A stretch of DNA of 64,000 nucleotides from JAYPHU01 sp964611435 (GTDB taxonomy: Bacteria > Pseudomonadota > Alphaproteobacteria > Rhodospirillales > UBA2165): positions 1 to 64,000 of the forward strand of contig CAZSXT010000002.1 of the NCBI GenBank assembly GCA_964611435.1. The letters run 5' to 3'. This document shows positions 15,911 through 23,701 of this stretch, piece after piece (positions within the stretch are counted from its first letter, which is position 1; each line of letters begins with the position of its first letter). The notes beneath the pieces were generated by a model, which was given only the letters and a program-made list of their open reading frames with translations, made no database searches and was not told where the DNA came from. The translations under genes were made by a program, and so were the position numbers.

Positions 15911-17551
15911 TCAATCCCACTTCTTGATAATGATGAACGGCCAGGGTGAGGATTCGGTGCCATAAGTAATGGGCACATCGATCAGCGCCGGCGCGTCCTT
16001 CTTGATCGCCTCGGCGACCAGCGCCTCCAAATTACTCGCCTCGGTGCAGGTGTAAGACGCCACACCATAGGCCTTGGCCAGCGCGGCAAAGTCCGGGTTC
16101 TCCAACTCGCAACCGATGGTGCGGCCATCATAGCGGGTTTCCTGATCCCGGCGCACATTGCCGTAGGCGCCGTTATTGAACAGCACGGTGACCAAGCCGA
16201 TGCCAAACTGCTTCGCCGTCGCCAATTCCTGGATTGTAAATTGGAAACCGCCATCGCCGGTAATCGCCACCACCGCCTTATCCGGATTGGCCACCTTGAC
16301 GCCAAGCGCGGTCGCGAAGCCAAAGCCCAACGTGTCCTGATGGCCGTTCGCCACATAGGTCCGAGGCTCGTAGACAGGGAACGCCACCTGAGACAGAAAA
16401 CCCGATTGGGTGATCTCGCCGACAAAGAATCCGTCCCGTGGCAAGGCGGCGCGGATCGCATTCAGATAGGACATTTGGGGCTGGACGGATTCCAGCTCCC
16501 CGGCGATCTTCTGCTTGGCGGCGGCAATTTTCGCCCGCTGATCATTTGCCACGGGCTTACGGGATTTCAACGCCTTAATGAGGGCGCGGAGGGATACTTT
16601 TGAATCGCCGACGATCCCGGCATCCGGCGCCCAATGGGTCATTTCCTCGGGATCGATATCGATCCGCACCATCTTGGGTTCTTTGGGGCGTTCCTGCCAC
16701 TGCATCAGGTTCCAGCGCATATACGGGCCTTCCAACCGGGAGCCCACACCGATAATAAGATCGGTCTCTTCCCAAAGTTCGCCCAACACCGGCAGCATGG
16801 TGACCAGAGGATGGTCATCGCTGACCACGCCCCGGCCGGAGCGGAAGGAGCTTACCGGTGCGCCCAGAAGTTCCGCCAACTCAATCACCTCGTCACCCGC
16901 ATGCAGCGCACCACCACCAACATAGACCGCCGGATTCTTCGCCGCCGCAATAAAATCAGCCGCTGCGTCGATCTCGGCGGCATCAGGGTCAGGCGGCGTT
17001 AGGGACTTGGGATCAATGAGAGACACATCGCCTGTTTGACCCAGAACGTCCCAGGCGGCTTCCAGCACCACAGGGCTTGGCCGGCCTGATTGGGCCTGGA
17101 AAAAGGCTTCCGCCACCATTTCGGGAGCGTCTTCCGGTTTGTGGATGGCGTCCGCCCACTTGATCAGACTGCGGAGCGTGGCCAATTGGTCTGGAATTTC
17201 ATGCAGGTGCCGGCGGCCCTTGCCCATAAAATCGGTGGGAATGTTCGATGTAATGCCGACAATCGGCACATTTGCCCCATAGGCCGTGCACAACGCACCC
17301 ATGGTATTAAGGATGCCGGGACCCGGCACCACACTGAAAACGCCGGGCTTTCCAGTCGATCTGGCATAACCGAAGGCCATATAGGCGGCGGCCTGCTCAT
17401 GACGAACGGAAATCAGCCGGATGTTGTCGCGCTGTTCATACAGCGCATCAAAAAAGTCATAGGTTTGCGCACCCGGCATACCAAAGACCGTATCCACACC
17501 GTGCCGAAGCAGCATCTGCACAATCGCTTGTCCGGTGGTCATCTGCGTCAT
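15911..17551 (-). CDS. Thiamine-diphosphate-dependent enzyme, acetolactate synthase-like
   Basis: A 546-residue TPP enzyme with the N-terminal Pyr domain (MPGAQTYDFFDAL, catalytic Glu in RHEQAAAYMAFGYAR), a central domain and a C-terminal PP domain with GDGGFQFTIQELATAKQF...NNGAYGNVRR that binds TPP and magnesium. It resembles acetolactate synthase large subunits, but no small regulatory subunit gene is nearby. Relatives include benzoylformate decarboxylase, glyoxylate carboligase and sulfoacetaldehyde acetyltransferase. The start ATG 17551 is chosen because AAGAGAC precedes it and the family N-terminus begins there. An open frame upstream to 17860 lacks family similarity. The stop is 1 bp from the convergent glycosyltransferase stop. 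Confidence 0.87.
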   Translation of the reverse strand: MTQMTTGQAIVQMLLRHGVDTVFGMPGAQTYDFFDALYEQRDNIRLISVRHEQAAAYMAFGYARSTGKPGVFSVVPGPGILNTMGALCTAYGANVPIVGITSNIPTDFMGKGRRHLHEIPDQLATLRSLIKWADAIHKPEDAPEMVAEAFFQAQSGRPSPVVLEAAWDVLGQTGDVSLIDPKSLTPPDPDAAEIDAAADFIAAAKNPAVYVGGGALHAGDEVIELAELLGAPVSSFRSGRGVVSDDHPLVTMLPVLGELWEETDLIIGVGSRLEGPYMRWNLMQWQERPKEPKMVRIDIDPEEMTHWAPDAGIVGDSKVSLRALIKALKSRKPVANDQRAKIAAAKQKIAGELESVQPQMSYLNAIRAALPRDGFFVGEITQSGFLSQVAFPVYEPRTYVANGHQDTLGFGFATALGVKVANPDKAVVAITGDGGFQFTIQELATAKQFGIGLVTVLFNNGAYGNVRRDQETRYDGRTIGCELENPDFAALAKAYGVASYTCTEASNLEALVAEAIKKDAPALIDVPITYGTESSPWPFIIIKKWD

Positions 17552-17665
17552 GATTGTCTCTTTCGTCGAAAACGGGCCAGTCCTTTGGATACAGGCTGGA
17601 CCGGGGGGCAGACAAGGCCTATTCAAAGCACCCGGCAGGGGCTTGAAAGTCAGCCATTTACGCCA

Positions 17666-17694
17666 TTGACACCGTACCCATATATGGGTAGGTT
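17666..17694 (+). promoter_or_regulatory. rplU promoter with a 16-bp palindrome between -35 and -10
   Basis: TTGACA (17666-17671), a 17-nt spacer and TAGGTT (17689-17694) form a sigma70-type promoter about 70 bp before the rplU start. The spacer contains the perfect palindrome TACCCATATATGGGTA (17675-17690), which reaches the -10 element. Such a site could be an operator or a structural element. It also lies 124 bp upstream of the divergent TPP-enzyme gene. Confidence 0.55.
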
Positions 17695-17765
17695 CCGCGC
17701 CTTCGAGCGGGCCCCTGCATTGGCGGCCTGTCTTTGTGTACGGAAAAACAAAAAAGACCAGGAAA

Positions 17766-18263
17766 ATGTTCGCAGTCGTAAAAACCGGCGGTAAGCAATA
17801 TCGGGTTTCTCCCGGCGACGTTATTGTTGTCGAGAAGCTCTTGGGCGACGCCGGCGCCAAGATAAAGCTGGATCAGGTATTGATGGTTGGCGAAGACGGT
17901 CAGGCTCCCGAAGTTGGCGCGCCGCTTGTCGGTTCCGCCGCCGTGAATTGCGAAATTCTCGACCAGACCCGGGCAGATAAAATTCTCGTCTTCAAGAAGA
18001 AGCGCCGTCAGGGTTACAAGCGGACCAAAGGTCATCGTCAGGACCAAACCGTTCTGCACGTGCTCGACATTAACGGCAAGGGCGCCGTCGCCTCCAGGGC
18101 CGACGCGAAACCGGCTAAAGCAGCCGACCCAAAGCCGGCTGAGGACAAGGCTGAAGCGCCGGCTCAGGAAGCCGCGCCCGCCAAGAAAAAGGCTGCGGCC
18201 AAGAAGAAAGCTGCCTCGAAGAAAAAGGCTGCTTCCAAGAAGAAATCCACTTCTAAAAAGTAA
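17766..18263 (+). CDS. rplU: 50S ribosomal protein bL21 with a Lys/Ala-rich tail
   Basis: 165 residues. The first roughly 103 are bL21 (FAVVKTGGKQYRVSPGD at the start, FKKKRRQGYKRTKGHRQ near residue 85), which binds 23S rRNA. The last roughly 60 are a low-complexity tail of AKPA/AEDKAEAPA followed by repeated AAKKK, ASKKK and TSKK blocks. Such tails occur in some alphaproteobacterial bL21 proteins and probably add rRNA contacts. ATG 17766 is chosen because MFAVVKTGGKQYRV is the family N-terminus. It is followed by rpmA 21 bp later. Confidence 0.97.
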   Translation: MFAVVKTGGKQYRVSPGDVIVVEKLLGDAGAKIKLDQVLMVGEDGQAPEVGAPLVGSAAVNCEILDQTRADKILVFKKKRRQGYKRTKGHRQDQTVLHVLDINGKGAVASRADAKPAKAADPKPAEDKAEAPAQEAAPAKKKAAAKKKAASKKKAASKKKSTSKK

Positions 18264-18284
18264 TTTGATTTTGGAGGATTAAAG

Positions 18285-18542
18285 ATGGCTCATAAAAAAG
18301 CAGGCGGTTCCTCCCGCAACGGACGCGATACAGCCGGACGCCGGCTGGGCGTCAAGAAATCCGGCGGCCAAGCTGTGATTGCCGGCAACATCATCATTCG
18401 CCAACGGGGCACCAAGTATCATCCCGGCGAGAATGTCGGCATGGGCAAGGATCACACCTTGTTTGCCCTGACCGACGGCACCGTGGCCTTCTCCAAGAAA
18501 GGTGCGGGCAAGACATTCGTGGCGGTGGAGCCGGCGTCCTGA
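18285..18542 (+). CDS. rpmA: 50S ribosomal protein bL27
   Basis: 85 residues starting MAHKKAGGSSRNGRDTAGRR, the canonical bL27 N-terminus that reaches the peptidyl transferase centre. GTKYHPGENVGMGKDHTLFAL follows. There is no N-terminal cleavage extension of the Firmicutes type. The ribosome site GGAGG lies 8 nt before the ATG. The gene ends the rplU-rpmA unit before a strong terminator. Confidence 0.98.
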   Translation: MAHKKAGGSSRNGRDTAGRRLGVKKSGGQAVIAGNIIIRQRGTKYHPGENVGMGKDHTLFALTDGTVAFSKKGAGKTFVAVEPAS

Positions 18543-18569
18543 CATAGACGCCGACCATTCGCTAAGAAC

Positions 18570-18599
18570 AAGGGGAATGGCCAACCATTCCCCTTTTTT
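18570..18599 (+). terminator. Rho-independent terminator after rpmA
   Basis: AAGGGGAATGG (18570-18580), loop CCAA and CCATTCCCCTT (18585-18595) form a perfect 11-bp stem that runs into a T tract (18594-18599). It ends the ribosomal protein unit before obgE. Confidence 0.92.
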
Positions 18600-18649
18600 G
18601 ATGGCCGAATTTGAGAGCTTGTTAAGACACACATATTAGGACCCGGTCC

Positions 18650-19681
18650 ATGAAATTCCTGGATCAACAGAAAATCTACATAAAGAGCGGCGACGGCGGC
18701 AATGGCTGCGTCGGCTTTCGCCGTGAGAAGTATGTGGAATTTGGCGGCCCCGATGGCGGCGACGGCGGGCGGGGCGGCGACGTGGTCGCCGAATGCGTGG
18801 CCAACCTCAACACGCTCATCGATTTTCGCTATCAACAGCATTACAAAGCCGCCCGCGGCGGGCATGGCATGGGCGCGAACCGCACCGGCAAGGGCGGCGA
18901 AGACACGGTGCTCAAGGTCCCCGTCGGCACACAAATCTTGGATGAAGACGGGGAAACCCTCCTCGCTGATCTGACAAAGGAGGGCCAGCGGGTCGTGCTG
19001 GCGCGGGGCGGCGACGGCGGATTCGGGAATGCGCATTACAAATCCTCGACCAATCAGGCCCCCCGGCGGGCCGATGACGGCTGGCCCGGTGAGGAACATT
19101 GGCTGTGGCTGCGCCTCAAGCTGATCGCGGACGCCGGCCTGATCGGTCTGCCCAATGCCGGCAAATCGACGTTCCTGTCAGCGGTCAGCCGGGCACGGCC
19201 CAAGATCGCCGACTATCCGTTCACCACCCTGCATCCCAATCTGGGTGTCGGCTATGTGGATGGGGAGGAACTCATCCTGGCAGACATTCCCGGCCTGATC
19301 GAAGGAGCCCATGAAGGCGCGGGCCTGGGCGACCGGTTCCTCGGCCATATTGAGCGCTGCAACGTGCTGCTGCATCTGGTCGACGGCACCGCCGGCGACC
19401 CGGCCAAGGCTTATGAAACCGTGCGCGGCGAGCTGGAAGCCTATGGCGAAGGCCTTGAAGACAAGACGGAAATTGTCGCCCTCAACAAATGTGATTCCTT
19501 GTCGGAAGAACTAATCGAAATCGGCGTGCACGAACTGAGAGAAGCGTCGGGCAAAGACGTGATGCTGATGTCCGGCATCGCCGGAACCGGCCTGGATGAC
19601 GCGCTCCGCGCGATTCTGCGGATCATCACGGATCGCCGGGAACAGGAAGAAGCCGAAACCGACCGGACGTATGCGCCATGA
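18650..19681 (+). CDS. obgE: GTPase ObgE/CgtA
   Basis: A 343-residue Obg GTPase for 50S ribosome assembly and stress control. The glycine-rich Obg fold covers residues 1-158 (GDGGNGCVGFRREKYV, GGPDGGDGGRGGDV). The G domain has P-loop GLPNAGKST, the switch II motif DIPGLIEGAHEGAGLG and NKCD. It ends soon after the G domain without the OCT domain of Gram-positives. The stop overlaps proB by ATGA (19678-19681), so ribosome assembly and proline genes are coupled as in many alphaproteobacteria. Confidence 0.97.
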   Translation: MKFLDQQKIYIKSGDGGNGCVGFRREKYVEFGGPDGGDGGRGGDVVAECVANLNTLIDFRYQQHYKAARGGHGMGANRTGKGGEDTVLKVPVGTQILDEDGETLLADLTKEGQRVVLARGGDGGFGNAHYKSSTNQAPRRADDGWPGEEHWLWLRLKLIADAGLIGLPNAGKSTFLSAVSRARPKIADYPFTTLHPNLGVGYVDGEELILADIPGLIEGAHEGAGLGDRFLGHIERCNVLLHLVDGTAGDPAKAYETVRGELEAYGEGLEDKTEIVALNKCDSLSEELIEIGVHELREASGKDVMLMSGIAGTGLDDALRAILRIITDRREQEEAETDRTYAP

Positions 19682-20802
19682 CCGGCAATCAAAGACATCT
19701 GACGGACGCCAAACGGATCGTCGTCAAAATTGGTTCCATCCTGTTGGTGGATTCAGAAACCGGGCGGCTGCACCGGGACTGGCTGACCTCCCTTGCCCAG
19801 GATATTGCGGTCTGGCGCGCGCGCGGCCTGGAAGTTGTCATTGTATCGTCGGGCGCCATTGCGCTGGGGCGGCGCTATCTGGGCATGAAAACCGGCGATC
19901 TGCGGCTGGAAGAAAAGCAGGCCTCCGCCGCGGCCGGTATGGTGCGGCTGGCCCATGCCTATCAGGAGACCTTGGACCCGCATAATCTTTCAGTGGCGCA
20001 GGTCCTACTGACCCTGGAAGACACGGAAAACCGGCGGCGTTATTTGAATGCGCGGTCCACTTTGATGACGTTGCTGGAGATGGGAGCCATCCCCCTGATC
20101 AACGAGAACGACACGGTCGCCACAGATGAAATCCGGTTTGGCGACAATGACCGGCTGGCGGCCCGCGTCGCCGCCATGATCAGCGCCGATGTGCTGGTGC
20201 TTCTGTCCGATATCTACGGGCTCTATACGGCCGACCCGACCAAGGATAGAGGCGCGACACTGATCCCGGAAGTCGCCGAGATCACGCCCGAGATCGAGGC
20301 CATGGCAGGCGCTGCCGCGTCGGGTGATTCCTCAGGCGGCATGGTCACCAAGCTGACCGCCGCCAAATTGTGCCTCGGCGCCGGGACCAAGATGGTAATC
20401 ACCGAAGGCAAGCGGATGAACCCTCTCGCCTCTTTGGAGGACGGCAGCACATGCACCTGGTTCCTGCCATCCGGCAATCCGCAAACGGCGCGTAAACTGT
20501 GGATTGCCGGTTCGCTGCAGCCGGTGGGTGCGGTGATCGTGGACGAAGGTGCGGTGAAGGCGCTGAAGGACGGCCGCAGCTTGTTGCCTGCCGGCGTGGC
20601 AGACATCACCGGTAGTTTCGAAAGGGGCGATGCTGTCGCTATCAAGGCGCCGGACGGCCGGGAAATCGGCCGGGGCCTGTCGGCCTATTCGTCCGCTGAC
20701 GCCCGGTTGCTCGCTGGCCACAAAACGGATGAAATTGAAGCGCTGCTCGGCTACCGTGGCCGGGATGAAATCATCCACCGGGACGATTTGGTGATTTCCT
20801 AG
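19678..20802 (+). CDS. proB: Glutamate 5-kinase
   Basis: A 374-residue enzyme of the first step of proline synthesis (ATP-dependent phosphorylation of glutamate). The amino acid kinase domain spans residues 1-255, with VVKIGSILLVD, SSGAIALGRRYLG, NENDTVATDEIRFGDND and GMVTKLTAAKL. A C-terminal PUA domain follows (about 275-365, GRSLLPAGVADITGSFERGDAVAI). It partners with proA 11 bp downstream. Feedback inhibition by proline is the family norm. Confidence 0.97.
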   Translation: MTGNQRHLTDAKRIVVKIGSILLVDSETGRLHRDWLTSLAQDIAVWRARGLEVVIVSSGAIALGRRYLGMKTGDLRLEEKQASAAAGMVRLAHAYQETLDPHNLSVAQVLLTLEDTENRRRYLNARSTLMTLLEMGAIPLINENDTVATDEIRFGDNDRLAARVAAMISADVLVLLSDIYGLYTADPTKDRGATLIPEVAEITPEIEAMAGAAASGDSSGGMVTKLTAAKLCLGAGTKMVITEGKRMNPLASLEDGSTCTWFLPSGNPQTARKLWIAGSLQPVGAVIVDEGAVKALKDGRSLLPAGVADITGSFERGDAVAIKAPDGREIGRGLSAYSSADARLLAGHKTDEIEALLGYRGRDEIIHRDDLVIS

Positions 20803-20813
20803 GGATTTAGAAG

Positions 20814-22079
20814 ATGACGAACACCGATATCAAATCGCTGATGCAGGAGATCGGCAAACAGGCCAAAAGCGCCGCGCAGACCCTGGCGAGCGCCGATGCC
20901 GAAACCAAGAATCGCGCGCTCAAGGAAGCCGCGGCCTCTTTGCGCGACCGCTCGGCGGAAATCTTACAGGCCAATGACAAGGATATGGCCGCCGGTGAAG
21001 AAAAAGGACTGAGCGGGCCGCTGCTGGACCGGCTGAAACTGACCGAAGACCGGTTGGCCGCCGTCGGCAAAGGCTTGGAAGAGATCGCCGCCTTGGACGA
21101 TCCCGTTGGCGCGGTCATGGATGCCTGGGACCGGCCCAACGGACTGAAAATTTCCCGTGTGCGCGTGCCCCTGGGCGTGATCGGCGTAATCTATGAATCC
21201 CGGCCCAATGTCACCGCGGACGCGGGCGGGCTATGCCTGAAGTCGGGCAACGCCTCGATCCTGCGGGGCGGGTCTGAAAGCTATCATTCGTCGGGCGCGA
21301 TCCTGCAGTCCATGCAGGACGGGCTGCGCCAGGCCAATTTGCCCGAGGCCGCCATCCAGATGGTGCCGACCACCGACCGGGCCGCGGTCGGCGAGATGCT
21401 GACCATGACCGATTATATCGATGTCATCGTGCCCCGGGGCGGAAAACCGCTTATCGAACGTGTTCAAAATGAAGCCAAAGTGCCGGTCTTCGCCCATCTG
21501 GAGGGCATCTGCCATACCTATGTAGACGGAGCCGCCGACCCCGATATGGCGCGGGACATTGTCCTCAACGCCAAGATGCGCCGGACCAGCATCTGCGGCG
21601 CGACGGAAACCCTGCTGATCGACAAGGACGCGGTGAAGACCCATCTGCCGCGCATCCTGGACGCGCTCACCGAAGCCGGCTGTGAAATACGAGGCGACGG
21701 GGCGATCCAAAAAGCCGACAGCCGGGTGAAACCGGCGGACGAGATAGATTGGGATACGGAGTATCTTGATTCCGTTATCGCGGTGAAACAAGTGAACGGC
21801 GTGCAGGATGCCGTCGATCACGTGAACCGGCACGGCACCGAACATACCGACGCCATTGTCACCAGCGATGCCGCAGTGGCAGAAGCCTTCCTCAACGGCG
21901 TGAACAGCGCCATTGCCATGCACAACGCCTCGACCCAGTTTGCCGACGGCGGCGAGTTCGGCATGGGCGCGGAGATCGGCATCGCCACCGGCAAGCTGCA
22001 CGCCCGTGGACCCGTCGGAGTCGAACAGCTCACCACGTTTAAGTATGTGGTGCGCGGCGACGGCCAAGTTCGCCCCTAA
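20814..22079 (+). CDS. proA: Gamma-glutamyl phosphate reductase
   Basis: A 421-residue aldehyde-dehydrogenase-superfamily enzyme that reduces glutamyl-5-phosphate with NADPH. The catalytic Cys is in RRTSICGATETLL (about residue 262), with GVIYESRPNVTADAGGLCLKSGNA for the cofactor region and FADGGEFGMGAEIGIATGKLHARGPVG near the end. Normal length. It lies between proB and nadD and is probably co-transcribed from obgE onward. Confidence 0.97.
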   Translation: MTNTDIKSLMQEIGKQAKSAAQTLASADAETKNRALKEAAASLRDRSAEILQANDKDMAAGEEKGLSGPLLDRLKLTEDRLAAVGKGLEEIAALDDPVGAVMDAWDRPNGLKISRVRVPLGVIGVIYESRPNVTADAGGLCLKSGNASILRGGSESYHSSGAILQSMQDGLRQANLPEAAIQMVPTTDRAAVGEMLTMTDYIDVIVPRGGKPLIERVQNEAKVPVFAHLEGICHTYVDGAADPDMARDIVLNAKMRRTSICGATETLLIDKDAVKTHLPRILDALTEAGCEIRGDGAIQKADSRVKPADEIDWDTEYLDSVIAVKQVNGVQDAVDHVNRHGTEHTDAIVTSDAAVAEAFLNGVNSAIAMHNASTQFADGGEFGMGAEIGIATGKLHARGPVGVEQLTTFKYVVRGDGQVRP

Positions 22080-22094
22080 TCCGTTCCGGGGTGA

Positions 22095-22700
22095 TTGGAA
22101 CCGCACGTGTCAGACAGAAAACGCATCGGTCTTTTGGGCGGCTCGTTCAATCCGGCACACCGGGGTCACCTTCACATCAGCGAAGCCGCCCTTAAGCGGC
22201 TGAACCTGGATGAGGTCTGGTGGCTAGTGTCGCCGCAAAACCCGCTGAAAAGTGCCGACGACATGGCGGACATGGATGAACGAATCGTCGCCGCAGAAAA
22301 GTATGCGTCTAACCCGGACATCATCGTCAGCGACTTGGAGCGGGAGCTGGGGACCGTCTACACCATTGACACGCTGGTCGCCTTGAAGCAGAAATTTCCC
22401 GGCCACCGCTTTGTTTGGCTGATGGGCGCGGACAATCTGCGCCAGATCCCTAAGTGGAAAGATTGGCGGCGGATATTTCGGCTTGTCCCCATTGCGATTT
22501 TTCCCAGACCTTCTTATTCTACACGGGCACTGGCCGGTAAGGCGGCGCGGCGGTTTGCCAAGCACCGCATCCGGGAAACAAGGGCGTCACGGCTTGCGAG
22601 CATGCGCCCTCCCGCATGGGTCTACCTGCATACCGAACCGGACGCCACGTCGGCCACGCGCATCAGGGCGAGACAGGCCCTGCTTAAAGGTAGCGAGTAA
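22095..22700 (+). CDS. nadD: Nicotinate-nucleotide adenylyltransferase
   Basis: About 200 residues. The nucleotidyltransferase motif GGSFNPAHRGHLHIS (HxGH) is near the N-terminus, LMGADNLRQIPKW is in the middle, and TSATRIR near the C-terminus corresponds to the ISSTxxR motif. It makes nicotinate adenine dinucleotide for NAD synthesis. The start could be TTG 22095 (4 extra residues, with GGGGTG just upstream) or GTG 22107 (SDRKRIGLLGGSF), and the sequence does not settle it. It sits between proA and rsfS, a standard order. Confidence 0.95.
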   Translation: MEPHVSDRKRIGLLGGSFNPAHRGHLHISEAALKRLNLDEVWWLVSPQNPLKSADDMADMDERIVAAEKYASNPDIIVSDLERELGTVYTIDTLVALKQKFPGHRFVWLMGADNLRQIPKWKDWRRIFRLVPIAIFPRPSYSTRALAGKAARRFAKHRIRETRASRLASMRPPAWVYLHTEPDATSATRIRARQALLKGSE

Positions 22701-22702
22701 GC

Positions 22703-23113
22703 TTGAGCATTTTGGAACTTCGATCAAAGGAGAGAGAGACCATAGCTAAGCGTAAATCGACACCACCGGGCGCCGATGGCTTAAAGGACCTGGTCACAGT
22801 GTCGCTTGATGACGACAAGGCGCAGAACGTCACCGTCATCGACCTGAAAGGTAAAACCAGCTTCGCCGACTATATGGTGATCGCAACCGGCACCTCGCAG
22901 CGTCAGGTTGTGACCATGGCAGAGCATCTCCGCGAAAAGATGAAATCCAATGGCTTGAAGACCGTACCCGTTGAAGGCGCGGATCAGGGCGACTGGGTCT
23001 TGATCGACGGCGGCGACGTCATCGTCCATCTTTTCCGCCCCGAGGTCCGGGAATTTTACGACCTGGAGAAAATCTGGGGCGAACCCGGACGGCAACCGGG
23101 AGAGGCCGCCTAA
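22703..23113 (+). CDS. rsfS: Ribosomal silencing factor RsfS
   Basis: Up to 136 residues. The RsfS core starts near GLKDLVTVSLDDDKAQNVTVIDLKGKTSFADYMVIATGTSQRQV and ends VHLFRPEVREFYDLEKIW. The protein binds uL14 and blocks subunit joining under nutrient limitation. The start is unclear. TTG 22703 lies 3 bp after nadD and has only a distant AAAGG. A strong AAGGAG (22727-22732) stands 9 nt before an in-frame ATA (22742), which would give a 123-residue protein nearer to the usual family N-terminus. Confidence 0.93.
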   Translation: MSILELRSKERETIAKRKSTPPGADGLKDLVTVSLDDDKAQNVTVIDLKGKTSFADYMVIATGTSQRQVVTMAEHLREKMKSNGLKTVPVEGADQGDWVLIDGGDVIVHLFRPEVREFYDLEKIWGEPGRQPGEAA

Positions 23114-23154
23114 GGCCCGACCGGGAAGCGCCGGCCTGAAGTCGCGGCACAGAG

Positions 23155-23610
23155 ATGAACCTCACCATTGCCGCTGTCGGACGAATGAAATCAGGTCCCG
23201 AGAAATCTCTCTGGGACCAATACGCTACGCGTCTCTCTTGGAACCTCACCCTTCGGGAAGTGGAAGAGCGCAAACCCCTCAAAGGCAAAGAACTGATAGA
23301 ACGGGAGGCAGAACTGCTGCTACAGGCCGTGCCGGACGGCGCGCACCTGGTGGCGTTGGACCGCACCGGCAAATCCATTTCGTCCAAAGACCTGGCCGGC
23401 CGATTCGCCGATTGGATGGCGACCGGCCCGCAAGAGATTGCTTTTGTCATCGGTGGCGCCGATGGCTTACATCAATCGGTGCTGGCCAGGGCGGACAGCA
23501 AAGTGTCGATGGGGGCGCTGACTTGGCCACACATGCTGGCCCGCTGCATGCTGTTGGAGCAAATATTCCGCGCCCAGTGCATCTTGACGAACCACCCGTA
23601 TCATCGCTAA
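23155..23610 (+). CDS. rlmH: 23S rRNA (pseudouridine-1915-N3)-methyltransferase RlmH
   Basis: A 151-residue SPOUT methyltransferase. The knot-forming segment FVIGGADGLHQSVLARADSKVSMGALTWPHMLARCMLLEQIFRA binds SAM, and the protein ends in the conserved HPYHR. It methylates pseudouridine 1915 in helix 69. Its position after rsfS is standard and supports the call. Confidence 0.97.
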   Translation: MNLTIAAVGRMKSGPEKSLWDQYATRLSWNLTLREVEERKPLKGKELIEREAELLLQAVPDGAHLVALDRTGKSISSKDLAGRFADWMATGPQEIAFVIGGADGLHQSVLARADSKVSMGALTWPHMLARCMLLEQIFRAQCILTNHPYHR

Positions 23611-23701
23611 CCAGTCGGCAGCCGGCGCGCGCCTTACATCCGTTTGCGCCATCCGTGAATCCATCGTGCGTCCAAAGGCGCAAACGTTTATAGTTCAGCC
23701 C

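Noticed and set aside
17552..17860. 103-residue N-terminal extension of the TPP enzyme
   Set aside because: It overlaps the rplU promoter and start and lacks TPP-family similarity. ATG 17551 has a ribosome site and the family N-terminus.
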